Program-made: the position numbers and the translations under genes | Part shown: piece by piece, positions 1-8,796 of the stretch | Position numbering within the stretch: position 1 is the stretch's first letter | Layout of the letters: each line of letters starts with the position of its first letter | Notes under the pieces: model-generated | Seen by the model: the letters and a program-made list of their open reading frames with translations, nothing else | Told to the model about the DNA's origin: nothing | Databases searched by the model: none | DNA from: an uncultured Alphaproteobacteria bacterium | GTDB lineage: Bacteria; Pseudomonadota; Alphaproteobacteria; RF32; CAG-239 | Length of the DNA stretch: 64,000 nucleotides | Direction: 5' to 3' | NCBI GenBank assembly: GCA_944393695.1 | Contig: CALYAY010000004.1 | Coordinates: 38,077-102,076 of the forward strand

Positions 1-629
1 GGAGCCAGATATGGAGCATCCGTTTCCACCAGCAGCCTGTCTTCCGGAACTTTTTCAAACACGCTGCGAATATCATTGGATTTGTTAAACGTAATAATCC
101 CCGAAGCCGAAATATAAAAACCGATAGACAAGGCAAAGTCAGCCATTTTCTGCGAAGACGAAAAACAGTGAATAACCCCGCCGAAAGGTTTTTTGGCATA
201 TTCCTCCCCCAGAACATTCATCATATCCTCATCAGAATCCCTGTTATGAATAATCAGCGGCAGTCCTGTTTCCTGTGCGGCTTTAATTTGTTCTTTCAAA
301 ATTTTAATCTGCGCATCTCGAGGGCTGTAATCATAATAATAATCAAGCCCGCACTCACCGATAGCCACGATTTTTTTATGCCCGGCCTGCCGGATAAAAT
401 CCTCCGCCGTAACACTTTCATACTCCGAAGCATTATGAGGATGAACCCCGACAGCCGTATAGATAAAAGGATATTTTTCAGAAATTACCAGCTGATGCTC
501 AAGTTCGCCGATATTATTTCCGGCATTCAGCATCGCCGTCACTCCGTTCTCACGGGCTCTCGCCAGCATATCCTCAAAATCGTCTTCAAAATCATTAAAA
601 TCCAAATGACAATGACTGTCTACTAACAT
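1..629 (-). CDS. tatD: TatD family metal-dependent hydrolase (3' end outside window)
   Basis: About 209 residues are visible, read from the ATG at 629 to the window edge; the C-terminus is missing because the window ends. The protein opens with MLVDSHCHLDF, the metal-binding HxH strand of the TatD/amidohydrolase fold, followed by AVGVHPH, AIGECGLDYYYD (metal-bridging Glu), PLIIHNRD, VIHCFSSS and, close to the edge, VETDAPYLAP. These are the ordered TatD metal-ligand motifs. The family contains Mg-dependent 3'-5' exonucleases acting on DNA or RNA; the exact substrate cannot be told from sequence. The gene starts 16 bases after holB ends and is the last visible gene of the minus-strand operon running from 5977. 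Confidence 0.93.
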   Translation of the reverse strand, partial: MLVDSHCHLDFNDFEDDFEDMLARARENGVTAMLNAGNNIGELEHQLVISEKYPFIYTAVGVHPHNASEYESVTAEDFIRQAGHKKIVAIGECGLDYYYDYSPRDAQIKILKEQIKAAQETGLPLIIHNRDSDEDMMNVLGEEYAKKPFGGVIHCFSSSQKMADFALSIGFYISASGIITFNKSNDIRSVFEKVPEDRLLVETDAPYLA

Positions 630-645
630 AACTTTCCTTTATTCT

Positions 646-1710
646 TTATTTCACTTTACAAATGCCGTATATCACATTAAGCAGTGTCTGTTTTTTATCC
701 ATATTCAGCCGTTCGGCTTCATCAAACATTTTGATTGCTTTTTCCCAGACACCGGTCATTTTCTCAATATCGGCACAATTTTTAACATTCCCGGCCACAT
801 ATTTCAACACCAATTCCTGAACCAGATAAAACCGATCCTCATCCTTCACCGCATCCTCACAAAAAGCCAGCAGATCCGCCGTCTTAAACATCCGGCCCGC
901 CTGAATGATTTTATCCAGCTTTTCATAACTGTCAAGCGCCCGGTTGTCGGCATAGACAATTGCCTTGCCGATACTTCCCGAACAAATACCTGCTATTCCC
1001 TTCACCGTCTTTTCGTTAAGGTTCGGACGATACCGGCGCAGCAGGCTGGCCGTATCAGTCTCGCTCAGTGGCGGCAGATAAAGCTTGGAACAGCGCGACT
1101 TTATCGTTGGCAGCAAACGCCCCGGATTATGGCTGATAAGAATCATAATTGTCTTGTGCGGTGGTTCTTCCAAAATCTTTAAGATGGCATTGGCGCTGGC
1201 CGTATTCATATCGTCAATACTGTCGACAATCACCGCCCGCCAACCGTCGTTTGACGACTTCATGGCCAAAAACTCGTTAATCGTCCGCACGTCATCCACC
1301 CGGATAAACGCCGATTTTTTCAAACTCTTAAGTTCTTCGTTTCCCAGAGCCTCGCCGTCTTTAATGGCTTTTAAAATTTTCTTGCGGTCGGTTTCGGTAT
1401 AATTCCTCTCCAATACCTTGACATCCGGATGCGAACCATTAGCTATCAGCCTGAAAACCGGATTATCCTCCGCCACATTCAGACTGTTATAACTGTCCCG
1501 CTTATTTTCATCTGCTGACAATAAAAAGCGCACAAAACGATAAGCCAGCGTCGCCTTGCCGATACCCTCCGGCCCGGCAAACAGCCAAGAACTGTGCAGT
1601 GTATTGCTTTTCCAGGCCTCCAGCAAACGCTTCTCCGCTTCTTCATGTCCGATAAGCAGCGGATTGTTGCAAGGGACGACCTCTCCCTGAAAAGGAACTT
1701 CCTCTTCCAT
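646..1710 (-). CDS. holB: DNA polymerase III subunit delta'
   Basis: The clamp-loader delta' subunit helps open the beta clamp for loading on DNA. It shows an AAA+ core: the P-loop-like GPEGIGKA around residue 46, a Walker B region (VIVDSIDDMN) followed by ILKILEEPP, and the sensor-1/SRC segment SRCSKLYLP typical of delta' and gamma/tau. Length (354 aa) is normal. The ATG at 1710 touches the tmk stop codon, so the two genes are probably translationally coupled. The tmk-holB-tatD neighbourhood is a common arrangement in Alphaproteobacteria; metG, often found between holB and tatD, is absent here. Confidence 0.93.
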   Translation of the reverse strand: MEEEVPFQGEVVPCNNPLLIGHEEAEKRLLEAWKSNTLHSSWLFAGPEGIGKATLAYRFVRFLLSADENKRDSYNSLNVAEDNPVFRLIANGSHPDVKVLERNYTETDRKKILKAIKDGEALGNEELKSLKKSAFIRVDDVRTINEFLAMKSSNDGWRAVIVDSIDDMNTASANAILKILEEPPHKTIMILISHNPGRLLPTIKSRCSKLYLPPLSETDTASLLRRYRPNLNEKTVKGIAGICSGSIGKAIVYADNRALDSYEKLDKIIQAGRMFKTADLLAFCEDAVKDEDRFYLVQELVLKYVAGNVKNCADIEKMTGVWEKAIKMFDEAERLNMDKKQTLLNVIYGICKVK

Positions 1711-2457
1711 TTACAGCTTCAACCTTTCTTTCACCGCCTGCACCACATCTATATGCAAATGCTCAATCGTCTTATCGGCATCCAAAACCACAAAACGTTT
1801 CGGCTCCCGGGCGGCAAGCTCCAGATATCCCCGGCGCAGATTTTCATGAAAGGCCAGTCCCCGGCTTTCATGCCTGGTTTCTTTAACCTCCATGTTCAAA
1901 GATTTCTTAAATGAGCGCTCCAAGCCGATTTTCGGCTCCATATCCAGCAAAATCGTCAAATCCGGGGCAAAATCACCCACTGCGATTTTATACAAATCAT
2001 CCAGCAGCTCTTTATCCACCCGTTTGTCATACCCATAATACTGATAAGCCAGGGTCGAGTCGGCAAATCTGTCGCTCAAAACCCACACACCCTCGTTCAA
2101 AGCCGGCCAGATTTTATTGGTCAGATGAATCCGCCGGTCGGCATAATAGAGCAAAGCCTCGGCCACGGCATCAAACTTATCCTTATCCCCGGTCACCAGC
2201 AGACGGCGCAACTCCTGCCCGATTTCCGTTCCTCCGGGCTCTTTGGTCACGATATTGTTAATCCCCAGAGAACGTAAATACTCCGACAACAAGGACAACT
2301 GAGTTGACTTTCCTGTTCCCTCCCCGCCTTCAAAAGTAATAAATCGCCCTTTTTTACCGGGCTGCCGGCATTCGGGAAACAGCTCCAGCTGAAACTCTGT
2401 TTCTTCCGCCGGCTGCAATCCTTCAGGTGTCGCCACTTTACCTTTCAGCGAAACCAT
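1711..2457 (-). CDS. tmk: Thymidylate kinase
   Basis: Phosphorylates dTMP to dTDP in dTTP synthesis. The P-loop is FEGGEGTGKST at residues 42-52, followed by a DRF motif (about residue 130) and AYQYYG, as in bacterial TMPKs. The protein is longer than usual (248 versus about 210 aa) because roughly 37 residues precede the expected first beta strand (RFITFEG). No internal ATG lies just before the core, and a GGGGA stretch overlapping the end of dacC sits next to the chosen ATG, so the extension is probably real. dacC stops two bases upstream and holB starts immediately after the stop. Confidence 0.94.
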   Translation of the reverse strand: MVSLKGKVATPEGLQPAEETEFQLELFPECRQPGKKGRFITFEGGEGTGKSTQLSLLSEYLRSLGINNIVTKEPGGTEIGQELRRLLVTGDKDKFDAVAEALLYYADRRIHLTNKIWPALNEGVWVLSDRFADSTLAYQYYGYDKRVDKELLDDLYKIAVGDFAPDLTILLDMEPKIGLERSFKKSLNMEVKETRHESRGLAFHENLRRGYLELAAREPKRFVVLDADKTIEHLHIDVVQAVKERLKL

Positions 2458-2459
2458 CT

Positions 2460-3605
2460 CTATTCCCCGAACAACAAATACTTAAGGTTTTCTTTCATCC
2501 TGCCGAAGAACCCCAAGGCTTCCACATTATCCATGGCCACCAGCGGCACTTCGGTTGTTTCCATTCCCGGAACTTCTATTCTGACGCTTCCCAGCTTCTG
2601 ACCCTTAGTGACCGGACTTTTCACCGGCTTGTCATAAACCGCCGTCAGCTTGGTATCCAGAACTTTTCCCTTGGCAATGGTTCTGACTACATCCTCATCC
2701 ACCATTACGCCGACTTCTTTGGCTGTTCCGAACCACACCGGAATATCTGTAATCTTCTGCCCCTTTTCAAATATTTTATAATTGTCAAATTCTCTGAAAC
2801 CCCAGCTCATTAAACGCTCAGCCTCTTCCGAACGTTCTTTGTTGCTCTTCATTCCGACCATAACCTCAATCAACCGGCGATCGCCTTTCTTAGCCGTTGC
2901 CGTCAGACTGAAACCGGCTTCTTCCGTATGCCCGGTTTTCATCCCGTCGGCATAAGGCATAGAATAAAGCAGCGGATTCCGGTTTCCCTGCCGGATGCCG
3001 TTAAAAGTAAAATACTTTTCGGAAAACAAATGGAAAAACTCGGGAAATTCTTTGATAATCGCTCTTGAAAGCAAGGCCAAATCTTCCATCGACATCCTCT
3101 GATCCGGATCGGGCAGCCCGGTCGAATTGACAAAAGAACTGTTGTTCAGCCCCATTCTCTTTGCCTTAATGTTCATCATATGGGCAAAATCTTCTTCCGA
3201 ACCGGCAATATTCTCGGCCGCCACAATACAGGCGTCATTTCCCGACTGAATTAAAATTCCTTTTATCAAATCCTCAACACTGACTTTCTGTCCTATCTTC
3301 AAAAACATGGTTGAACCGCCGCTGGCAGCTCCGCCTTTCCGCCAGGCATTTTCGCTGACGGTAAAGGTATCATCCAGAGAAAGCGATCCGTCTTTCAGCT
3401 TGTCAAAAATAATATAAATGGTCATCAGCTTGCTCATGGAAGCCGGCGGCACCATTTTTTTATGATCTTTGGTATACAGATACTGACCGGTATCATAATC
3501 CATCAAAATGGCATTCCGTGCTTTTGTTTCTATTGCCGAAGCGTTAAAAGCACTCATCAGGCAACACACCGCTGCCGCCCCGCATAACTTATTTTTCAAA
3601 CTCAT
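2460..3605 (-). CDS. dacC: D-alanyl-D-alanine carboxypeptidase (PBP5/6 type, S11)
   Basis: A periplasmic penicillin-binding protein that trims the terminal D-Ala from peptidoglycan pentapeptides. A signal peptide covers about residues 1-24 (cut near NASA-IE). The three active-site motifs are present: SMSK at residues 56-59 (nucleophile and lysine), SGN near 116, and KTG in GMKTGHT near 223. A C-terminal beta-rich PBP5_C domain and a final amphipathic stretch (FGRMKENLKYLLFG) suggest membrane anchoring. A strong ribosome site (GGGGATAAG) precedes the ATG. It sits between rlpA and tmk in the operon. The symbol dacC is by family resemblance; dacA would be equally defensible. Confidence 0.9.
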   Translation of the reverse strand: MSLKNKLCGAAAVCCLMSAFNASAIETKARNAILMDYDTGQYLYTKDHKKMVPPASMSKLMTIYIIFDKLKDGSLSLDDTFTVSENAWRKGGAASGGSTMFLKIGQKVSVEDLIKGILIQSGNDACIVAAENIAGSEEDFAHMMNIKAKRMGLNNSSFVNSTGLPDPDQRMSMEDLALLSRAIIKEFPEFFHLFSEKYFTFNGIRQGNRNPLLYSMPYADGMKTGHTEEAGFSLTATAKKGDRRLIEVMVGMKSNKERSEEAERLMSWGFREFDNYKIFEKGQKITDIPVWFGTAKEVGVMVDEDVVRTIAKGKVLDTKLTAVYDKPVKSPVTKGQKLGSVRIEVPGMETTEVPLVAMDNVEALGFFGRMKENLKYLLFGE

Positions 3606-3622
3606 CTTATCCCCGTTTCTTA

Positions 3623-4588
3623 TTAATCTTTAACAATCCTGGCATCATTAATACCATAATCGGCAAGCCTTCCCGACACATATTCTGCATCCGCCTGAGC
3701 GTTATACGGCCCCAACCGGACTCTGTAAAAAGAATTTCCGTTAACCTCAACCTGCGAAACCGTAACCGTCCCTTCTCTTTTCAACTGAGCCGACAACCGG
3801 TAAGCCAGTTCCTGTTTTGAAAAAGCGCCGGCCTGCACAAAAAACTTTTTGCCTCCGCTGCTTGACGGTGCAACGACGGCAACGGAAGCCGGCTGCGTTT
3901 TTTGTTCAACCACCACCGTGGCCGGCTTAGGCTGCGAAGCTTGCACTCCGGAAGCCCCCGCCCCCACCAGATAATTCCGGTCAACCGGCTGCAGCGAAGC
4001 CGGCAGCGGAACTTCCCCGCTGTAAGCTTCATCTTTCGCATTATACAAAGCATAATTCGGCTCAAAATCCTGTTCCACCAACGCCTGTTTCAGCGCCAGA
4101 CTTTCCTTGGGCAAAATCTCCACCCTGACCTTCGCCGTCCCCTTAGACTTAAATCCCAGCAACTCGGCAGCCCGCTTAGACACGTCAATAATCCGGTTTT
4201 TAACATACGGCCCGCGGTCATTAACCCGCAACACCAGCGAACGTCCGTTTTCCATATTCGTAACCCGGACGATTGACGGCAGCGGCAATGTTCTGTGCGC
4301 CGCGGTCAGCGAATTCATGTCATAATCCTCACCGTTGGCCGTTTTCTTGGCATGGAAATCTTCCCCGTACCACGAAGCCATTCCCTCTTCCGAATAATCG
4401 TAATCTTCCTGCGGATAATACCACTGCCCCATAATCTGATACGGACTGCCCACCTTATAGCTTCCGCCCATATCTTTAATAACGTCCGCCTGCGAATAAG
4501 GCGAAGAATTCAAATCCACTTCTTTGGAAGAACAGCCGGCCAGAAAAGCCGCCAGACCGAAAACCAGATAAAACTTATGCAACTTCAT
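3623..4588 (-). CDS. rlpA: Septal ring lytic transglycosylase RlpA (lipoprotein)
   Basis: An outer-membrane lipoprotein with a lipobox at LAGC (Cys19). The double-psi beta-barrel of RlpA spans about residues 68-150, with GMASWYGEDFHAKKTANGE, AAHRTLPLPS and the catalytic-region VNDRGPYV. A Pro/Ala/Val-rich linker follows, and a C-terminal SPOR domain (about 245-320; FFVQAGAF to YRVRLGPY) would bind denuded glycan strands at the division septum. The family cleaves peptidoglycan lacking stem peptides. It lies between the MltB-like transglycosylase and dacC, so three adjacent genes act on the wall. Confidence 0.93.
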   Translation of the reverse strand: MKLHKFYLVFGLAAFLAGCSSKEVDLNSSPYSQADVIKDMGGSYKVGSPYQIMGQWYYPQEDYDYSEEGMASWYGEDFHAKKTANGEDYDMNSLTAAHRTLPLPSIVRVTNMENGRSLVLRVNDRGPYVKNRIIDVSKRAAELLGFKSKGTAKVRVEILPKESLALKQALVEQDFEPNYALYNAKDEAYSGEVPLPASLQPVDRNYLVGAGASGVQASQPKPATVVVEQKTQPASVAVVAPSSSGGKKFFVQAGAFSKQELAYRLSAQLKREGTVTVSQVEVNGNSFYRVRLGPYNAQADAEYVSGRLADYGINDARIVKD

Positions 4589-4624
4589 TTATAAAACACT
4601 CTTGCTTCAAGATTAACTTCACCA

Positions 4625-5977
4625 TCAATGTATCTGTTTTTTCTCGGTTCGTAAAGTCTGTTTTTCATTTTTTAACACTGACTTTTCCGACTTCCGAACC
4701 GGCACCGGAATGGCGAAACCGATTTCCGGATTATACTTGTTTATCTTTTGCAACAGCTGATAATCCGGATACCCGTCCTGCGGCAGCTTGGCTTTTCGCT
4801 GCACCCCTTTAATCGCCTCTCTGGTTTTCGAACCGAGCTTTCCGTCTTCGTCCAGCTTAAACCACCCCTGACGGTTAATAAAACTCTGAATTTTCAGCAC
4901 ATCATCCGTTTTCAGCCGCAATCCCGGTCTTTGCTTCAGTTTTTGCCATTTCTGGCCGCTTTTGACATAATCCGCCAGCAAACCGACACCCAGGGCATAA
5001 TTTTCGGAGCGGTTCCAAATCATAATTTTGAAAAAATTATCCAACACCAGATAAGCCCGGCCTTTTTTTCCTTCCGGCACAATCACGGCACCTTTCAACT
5101 CAGGATTAAGTCTTATCTTTTTGTTATCCCGGGTTTTCACTCCCAGCTTCTGCCATTCCCTTACGGTCTTAACATATTGGCGTCCGGTTTGTGCATAATC
5201 AAAATTCCACGGCAGGCTGACTTCCATTCCCCAGGGCACATCCTTCTTCCAGCCGATTTTTGACAGATAATTGGCCGCCGAAGCCGCCGCGTCTTCAAAC
5301 GAATGCCAGATATCTATTTTTCCGTCTCCGTTATAATCAACGGCATAAGCGTTAAACGTCGACGGCATAAACTGAAAATGCCCCATGGCTCCGGCCCAGG
5401 AACCTTCCATCTTCTTATAATCGACATCCCATTTGTCGACAATTTTCAGCGCCTCAAACAATTCTTTCCGGAAAAACGACGACCGCCTTTTATCATAGCT
5501 CAGCATCGTCAGTGCCGCAATCACCTGAAATTTTCCGAATTGCTTGCCGTAATTGCTTTCCATTCCCCAAAACGCCACAATATATTCAAACGGCACCCCG
5601 TATTTCCGTTCCATATCACGAAACAGCGGATACAACGCCTTATATTCACGCTGACCGTTTTCCACTTTGGTTTTGTTCACCGTCCGGTTCAGATAATCCG
5701 TAGAAGTCAGGATAAACTCAATTTGCTTCCGGTCTATATCTACCACTTCCGGCGCTGCCTGATAATAATTGTCGGCAAACACCTCATCAACCGTTTTCTG
5801 CGAAATCCCTTTCTGCACCATCTCCTGCTTGAGCTCATCCAGCCACTGCACATATTCCGCAGGCACTTCCGTCTTTACTTTTTCACCGGCAGCAACCGCC
5901 GCCCGAACTGCCGGACACTCTCCCCCGGAAAAGAGCAACATTCCTCCGCACAGCAGCGCTATTTTAAACAACTTCAT
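4625..5977 (-). CDS. mltB: Lytic murein transglycosylase, MltB family
   Basis: Cleaves the glycan backbone of peptidoglycan to 1,6-anhydro ends. After a signal peptide, a conserved family block runs through GVPFEYIVAFWGMESNYGK, where Glu in GMESNYG is the catalytic acid, then AGAMGHFQFMPSTF and the Asp-rich YNGDGKIDIW. The C-terminal part (FINRQGWFKLDEDGKLGSK onward) resembles a peptidoglycan-binding domain. The start is placed at the ATG at 5977, which has AGGGG upstream and begins the signal peptide MKLFKIALL; an upstream in-frame codon at 6007 has no ribosome site. First gene of the operon reaching tatD. Confidence 0.9.
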   Translation of the reverse strand: MKLFKIALLCGGMLLFSGGECPAVRAAVAAGEKVKTEVPAEYVQWLDELKQEMVQKGISQKTVDEVFADNYYQAAPEVVDIDRKQIEFILTSTDYLNRTVNKTKVENGQREYKALYPLFRDMERKYGVPFEYIVAFWGMESNYGKQFGKFQVIAALTMLSYDKRRSSFFRKELFEALKIVDKWDVDYKKMEGSWAGAMGHFQFMPSTFNAYAVDYNGDGKIDIWHSFEDAAASAANYLSKIGWKKDVPWGMEVSLPWNFDYAQTGRQYVKTVREWQKLGVKTRDNKKIRLNPELKGAVIVPEGKKGRAYLVLDNFFKIMIWNRSENYALGVGLLADYVKSGQKWQKLKQRPGLRLKTDDVLKIQSFINRQGWFKLDEDGKLGSKTREAIKGVQRKAKLPQDGYPDYQLLQKINKYNPEIGFAIPVPVRKSEKSVLKNEKQTLRTEKKQIH

Positions 5978-6115
5978 GATCAACCCCTGAACAATAACCT
6001 TATACAAACTACGGCAGAGAGCTTTTAAAAAGAGTTAATAACCTCAAAATTCATTGTTAAATAAATTTATATGATTATATTAAACATATATGTTATCAGC
6101 TAAGGAGTTCGACAC

Positions 6116-7501
6116 ATGCACGCTTCAACCGCCAAACATCAAACAAGACATCTGTGGCTTTATGTCATTGCCGGCGTAGCCTCCCTCGGCGGACTGCTGT
6201 CCGGTTTCGACACCGGAGTTATCTCCGGCGCCCTTCTGTTCATCAACGATACCTGGCCTTTATCAACCCTGGAACAGGGATGGGTCGTTTCATCGGCTCT
6301 GGTCGGAGCGGTTCTCGGCGCTGCCGGCAACGGTGTCCTGGCTGATGTCTATGGCCGCAAAAAAGTCATCATTGCCACCGGCACGATTTTTGCCGTTGGT
6401 TCGCTTTTGTGCGCCTTTTCACCCAGTGTTTTCTGGCTCATTACCGGCCGTATGATACTTGGCCTGGCCATCGGCATGGTCAATTTTGTCATTCCGCTTT
6501 ACTTATCCGAACTTTCGCCGCAAAAAGTCCGCGGCATGCTGGTCTCGCTTTACCAGCTGGCCATCACTGCCGGCATTTTGTTCTCTTACCTGATTAACCG
6601 CATTTTTGCCCTTTCCGAGCACAACTGGCGCTGGATGCTCGGTGCCGGTCTCATCCCCGCGCTCATTCTGCTTATCGGCATTGCTTTTCTGGGCGATACG
6701 CCCCGCTGGCTTATCAGCAAAAAGCGCGAAGACGAAGCCCGCAAAATCTTTCAGAAAATCGAACCGGAAGCCGACGTTGAACAGCATATTGCCGAAATCC
6801 GCTCAACCCTGCTCTCCCCGGCCAAAAGCAAAAAGAAAAAAGTTTTTGAACGCTGGATGCTGGCTCCTGTCATGGTCGGTGTCATCATTATGTTTATTCA
6901 GATATGCACCGGCATAAACACCATCATCTATTACACCGCCACCATCTTCAAAGCCGCCGGCTTCACCGACACCATCGGCGCTCTTTACGCCACCATCGGC
7001 GTCGGCGTGGTCAACTTTGCCATGACCTTTGTTGCCATTTTCTTCACTGACAAAATCGGCCGCAAACCCTTGCTTTATACCGGTTTAAGCGGCATAACCG
7101 TCAGCTTGTTTGCCCTCGGGGCATCTTTTTACTTCAAATCCGTCCTGGGAATTGATCTCAAATGGCTTTCCGTCGGCAGCATTGTAGCCTTCATCGCCTG
7201 CTTTGCCTTTTCTCTCGGGCCGATTGCCTGGATTCTCATTTCCGAAATCATGCCGCTCAAGATTCGCGGAACAGCCATGAGCATTGCCACCATGTCCAAT
7301 TTTGTTTTCAACTTCATCGTCGCCCTGATTTTCCCGACCTTGCTGAAAACCATCGGCGAAGCTTACACTTTCTGGATATTCGGCCTTGTCGGCATTTTCA
7401 GCCTGTTTTATACCTATTACTACATTCCCGAAACTAAAGGCCGCTCGCTTGAACAAATTGAAAACAACTGGAAAAAAGGCATCTCCGCCCGCCGTTTCTG
7501 A
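6116..7501 (+). CDS. Sugar porter, MFS superfamily (XylE/GalP type)
   Basis: A 12-helix inner-membrane sugar:proton symporter of the sugar-porter family. Hallmarks are GFDTGVISGALLFI in helix 1, the loop 2-3 motif DVYGRKKV, the mirrored TDKIGRKPLL after helix 8, GRMILGLAIGMVNFVIPLYLSELSP in helix 4, and PETKGRSLEQIE just after helix 12. The substrate cannot be fixed; relatives carry xylose, galactose, arabinose or myo-inositol. A clean ribosome site (TAAGGAG) stands 8 bases before the ATG. It is a monocistronic gene, divergent from the mltB operon and closed by a strong terminator. Confidence 0.93.
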   Translation: MHASTAKHQTRHLWLYVIAGVASLGGLLSGFDTGVISGALLFINDTWPLSTLEQGWVVSSALVGAVLGAAGNGVLADVYGRKKVIIATGTIFAVGSLLCAFSPSVFWLITGRMILGLAIGMVNFVIPLYLSELSPQKVRGMLVSLYQLAITAGILFSYLINRIFALSEHNWRWMLGAGLIPALILLIGIAFLGDTPRWLISKKREDEARKIFQKIEPEADVEQHIAEIRSTLLSPAKSKKKKVFERWMLAPVMVGVIIMFIQICTGINTIIYYTATIFKAAGFTDTIGALYATIGVGVVNFAMTFVAIFFTDKIGRKPLLYTGLSGITVSLFALGASFYFKSVLGIDLKWLSVGSIVAFIACFAFSLGPIAWILISEIMPLKIRGTAMSIATMSNFVFNFIVALIFPTLLKTIGEAYTFWIFGLVGIFSLFYTYYYIPETKGRSLEQIENNWKKGISARRF

Positions 7502-7523
7502 ACCAAACAACACTTAACAAGCC

Positions 7524-7559
7524 AAAAGGCTCTGATTTTTTCAGAGCCTTTTATTTTAA
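7524..7559 (+). terminator. Rho-independent terminator of the sugar porter gene
   Basis: A perfect 12-bp stem (AAAAGGCTCTGA / TCAGAGCCTTTT) with a five-T loop, running into TTATTTT. It follows the porter stop codon by 23 bases. Confidence 0.9.
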
Positions 7560-7579
7560 ATCACTGCCAAAACCTGTTG

Positions 7580-7747
7580 TCACCAACAATTATCTTCATC
7601 TACCTCACAAAACCAGGCAACAATTAAGCCTATTACAACCAGACCGGCAAAACCTTTCCATGAAAAAATAACTGAAGTAACATCTTCGCTGCAACTGGAC
7701 AACAAAAGTCCTGACAAAACTAAAATAACAAAATTTTTAAACTTCAT
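7580..7747 (-). CDS. Small putative lipoprotein (55 aa)
   Basis: From the ATG at 7747 the product begins MKFKNFVILVLSGLLLSSCSE, a textbook lipoprotein signal with lipobox LLSSC, followed by one more hydrophobic stretch (GFAGLVVIGLIVAWF) and an acidic tail ending DEDNCW. The longer in-frame reading from 7780 adds 11 polar residues before the signal and is less likely. No family is recognised. Base composition around it is AT-rich and there is no neighbour in the same transcript. Confidence 0.55.
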   Translation of the reverse strand: MKFKNFVILVLSGLLLSSCSEDVTSVIFSWKGFAGLVVIGLIVAWFCEVDEDNCW

Positions 7748-7827
7748 AATAACATCATAATTAATTTTGTCATTTATCATAAATATTTTTCCAAAAAAGT
7801 CAATTATATTTTAGCAAATAAATGGCA

Positions 7828-7853
7828 CAAAAAAAAGCCGCTTCTCAGCGACT
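7828..7853 (-). terminator. Terminator downstream of tRNA-Ser
   Basis: Read on the minus strand, AGTCGCT-GAGA-AGCGGCT forms a 7-bp stem followed by eight T. It lies about 10 bases beyond the tRNA 3' end. Confidence 0.8.
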
Positions 7854-7863
7854 TTACCTAAAA

Positions 7864-7953
7864 TGGCGGAGAGGAAGAGATTCGAACTCTTGGAGGACTT
7901 GCGCCCTCGACGGTTTTCAAGACCGCTGCATTAAACCGCTCTGCCACCTCTCC
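7864..7953 (-). tRNA. tRNA-Ser(TGA)
   Basis: A 90-base class II tRNA. The acceptor stem is GGAGAGG/CCTCTCC with discriminator G and an encoded CCA at 7864-7866. The anticodon loop reads CTTGAAA, giving anticodon TGA (reads UCN). A long variable arm (GAGGGCGCAAGTCCTC) and a T arm with GTTCGAATC are visible. It is a single tRNA with its own terminator. Confidence 0.96.
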
Positions 7954-8040
7954 GGAGATCCCCGCGCTTAAAATGTTTTTTATCCAAATCTGCTCCAAAG
8001 GTCAAGAACTTTTTTACGCCGCCGGCAATTTTTTCCCCAC

Positions 8041-8070
8041 AAAAAAAGGAACAAGTTTCAAACCTGTTCC
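8041..8070 (-). terminator. Terminator of the histidine-phosphatase-like gene
   Basis: On the minus strand GGAACAGGTTTGAAACTTGTTCC folds back on itself and is followed by seven T. It begins 13 bases after the stop codon of the 8084-8746 gene. Confidence 0.85.
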
Positions 8071-8083
8071 CCTCTTTCGTTTT

Positions 8084-8746
8084 TCAGGCATTCAGCATAA
8101 AATCAAGCAGATATAAAAAGCTGCCCTGCCAGGAATATGAAACAAGCGCTTTTTCTCTCAGCTCGTTAATCCGCTCAAATTCGGCTTTATTTTCATATTC
8201 ATATTGACCAATCGTTTCATCATAAGTTTTAGCAAAATCATGCCCCATTTCGGCAGAACTCAAGACCCGCCGCGGATTTTTCAGCTCAAACCGGTGTTTC
8301 TTAACCTCATCCCAGCTTTTCGCCGTTAAAGTCAGCCAGTTTCCCATCGGCACCGGCTCGGCTCCCGGACATAAAACGTCAATCACCCTCTGCCCGACAA
8401 TAATATGCACATGCTTCCAGTTCTTTTCCTCTGCTCGTTGCAAAATCTCCTGAAACCTGTGCTTAATGAGCTGAGGCTGACTCCATTCCTCCCAAAACTC
8501 TTCCAGCAAAAAACGCGGCTCATCCCGCATAACTTTCCGCCGGATTTTAGCCGTAAGCTGACACTTACCGGCAAACGACGAACAAATAATGTCCGGTTTC
8601 GGATAATGCCTCAACATATACTCTGTCTGCCAAATAACATCCGCCACACCAAAAGCGCTCAAAGGATAAAAACTACCCACATCATAAACGGCATGCCGCC
8701 CGATTGTTAATATAACCATAATGATAAAATTTGATAAGTAAGACAT
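8084..8746 (-). CDS. Histidine-phosphatase-like protein, probably catalytically degenerate
   Basis: The N-terminus (VILTIGRHAVYD) matches the first strand and RHG/RHA loop of the histidine phosphatase superfamily, where His18 would be the phosphorylated residue. IICSSFAGKCQLTAK aligns with the family's SSP-x-R-x-x-QTA element but lacks the usual Arg. Where the family has a second catalytic His (pattern V-x-H-x-P), this protein reads HIIVGQRVID, with Gln. This suggests a pseudo-enzyme or a changed chemistry. The start may be the ATG at 8746 or the in-frame ATG at 8719, directly before the first strand; neither has a clear ribosome site. Standalone gene with its own terminator. The family assignment is an inference from motif order. 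Confidence 0.5.
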   Translation of the reverse strand: MSYLSNFIIMVILTIGRHAVYDVGSFYPLSAFGVADVIWQTEYMLRHYPKPDIICSSFAGKCQLTAKIRRKVMRDEPRFLLEEFWEEWSQPQLIKHRFQEILQRAEEKNWKHVHIIVGQRVIDVLCPGAEPVPMGNWLTLTAKSWDEVKKHRFELKNPRRVLSSAEMGHDFAKTYDETIGQYEYENKAEFERINELREKALVSYSWQGSFLYLLDFMLNA

Positions 8747-8796
8747 AAAAATAAATAAACAAACTTCATTATGCGGACAAAAGCCTTATTGTCAAA

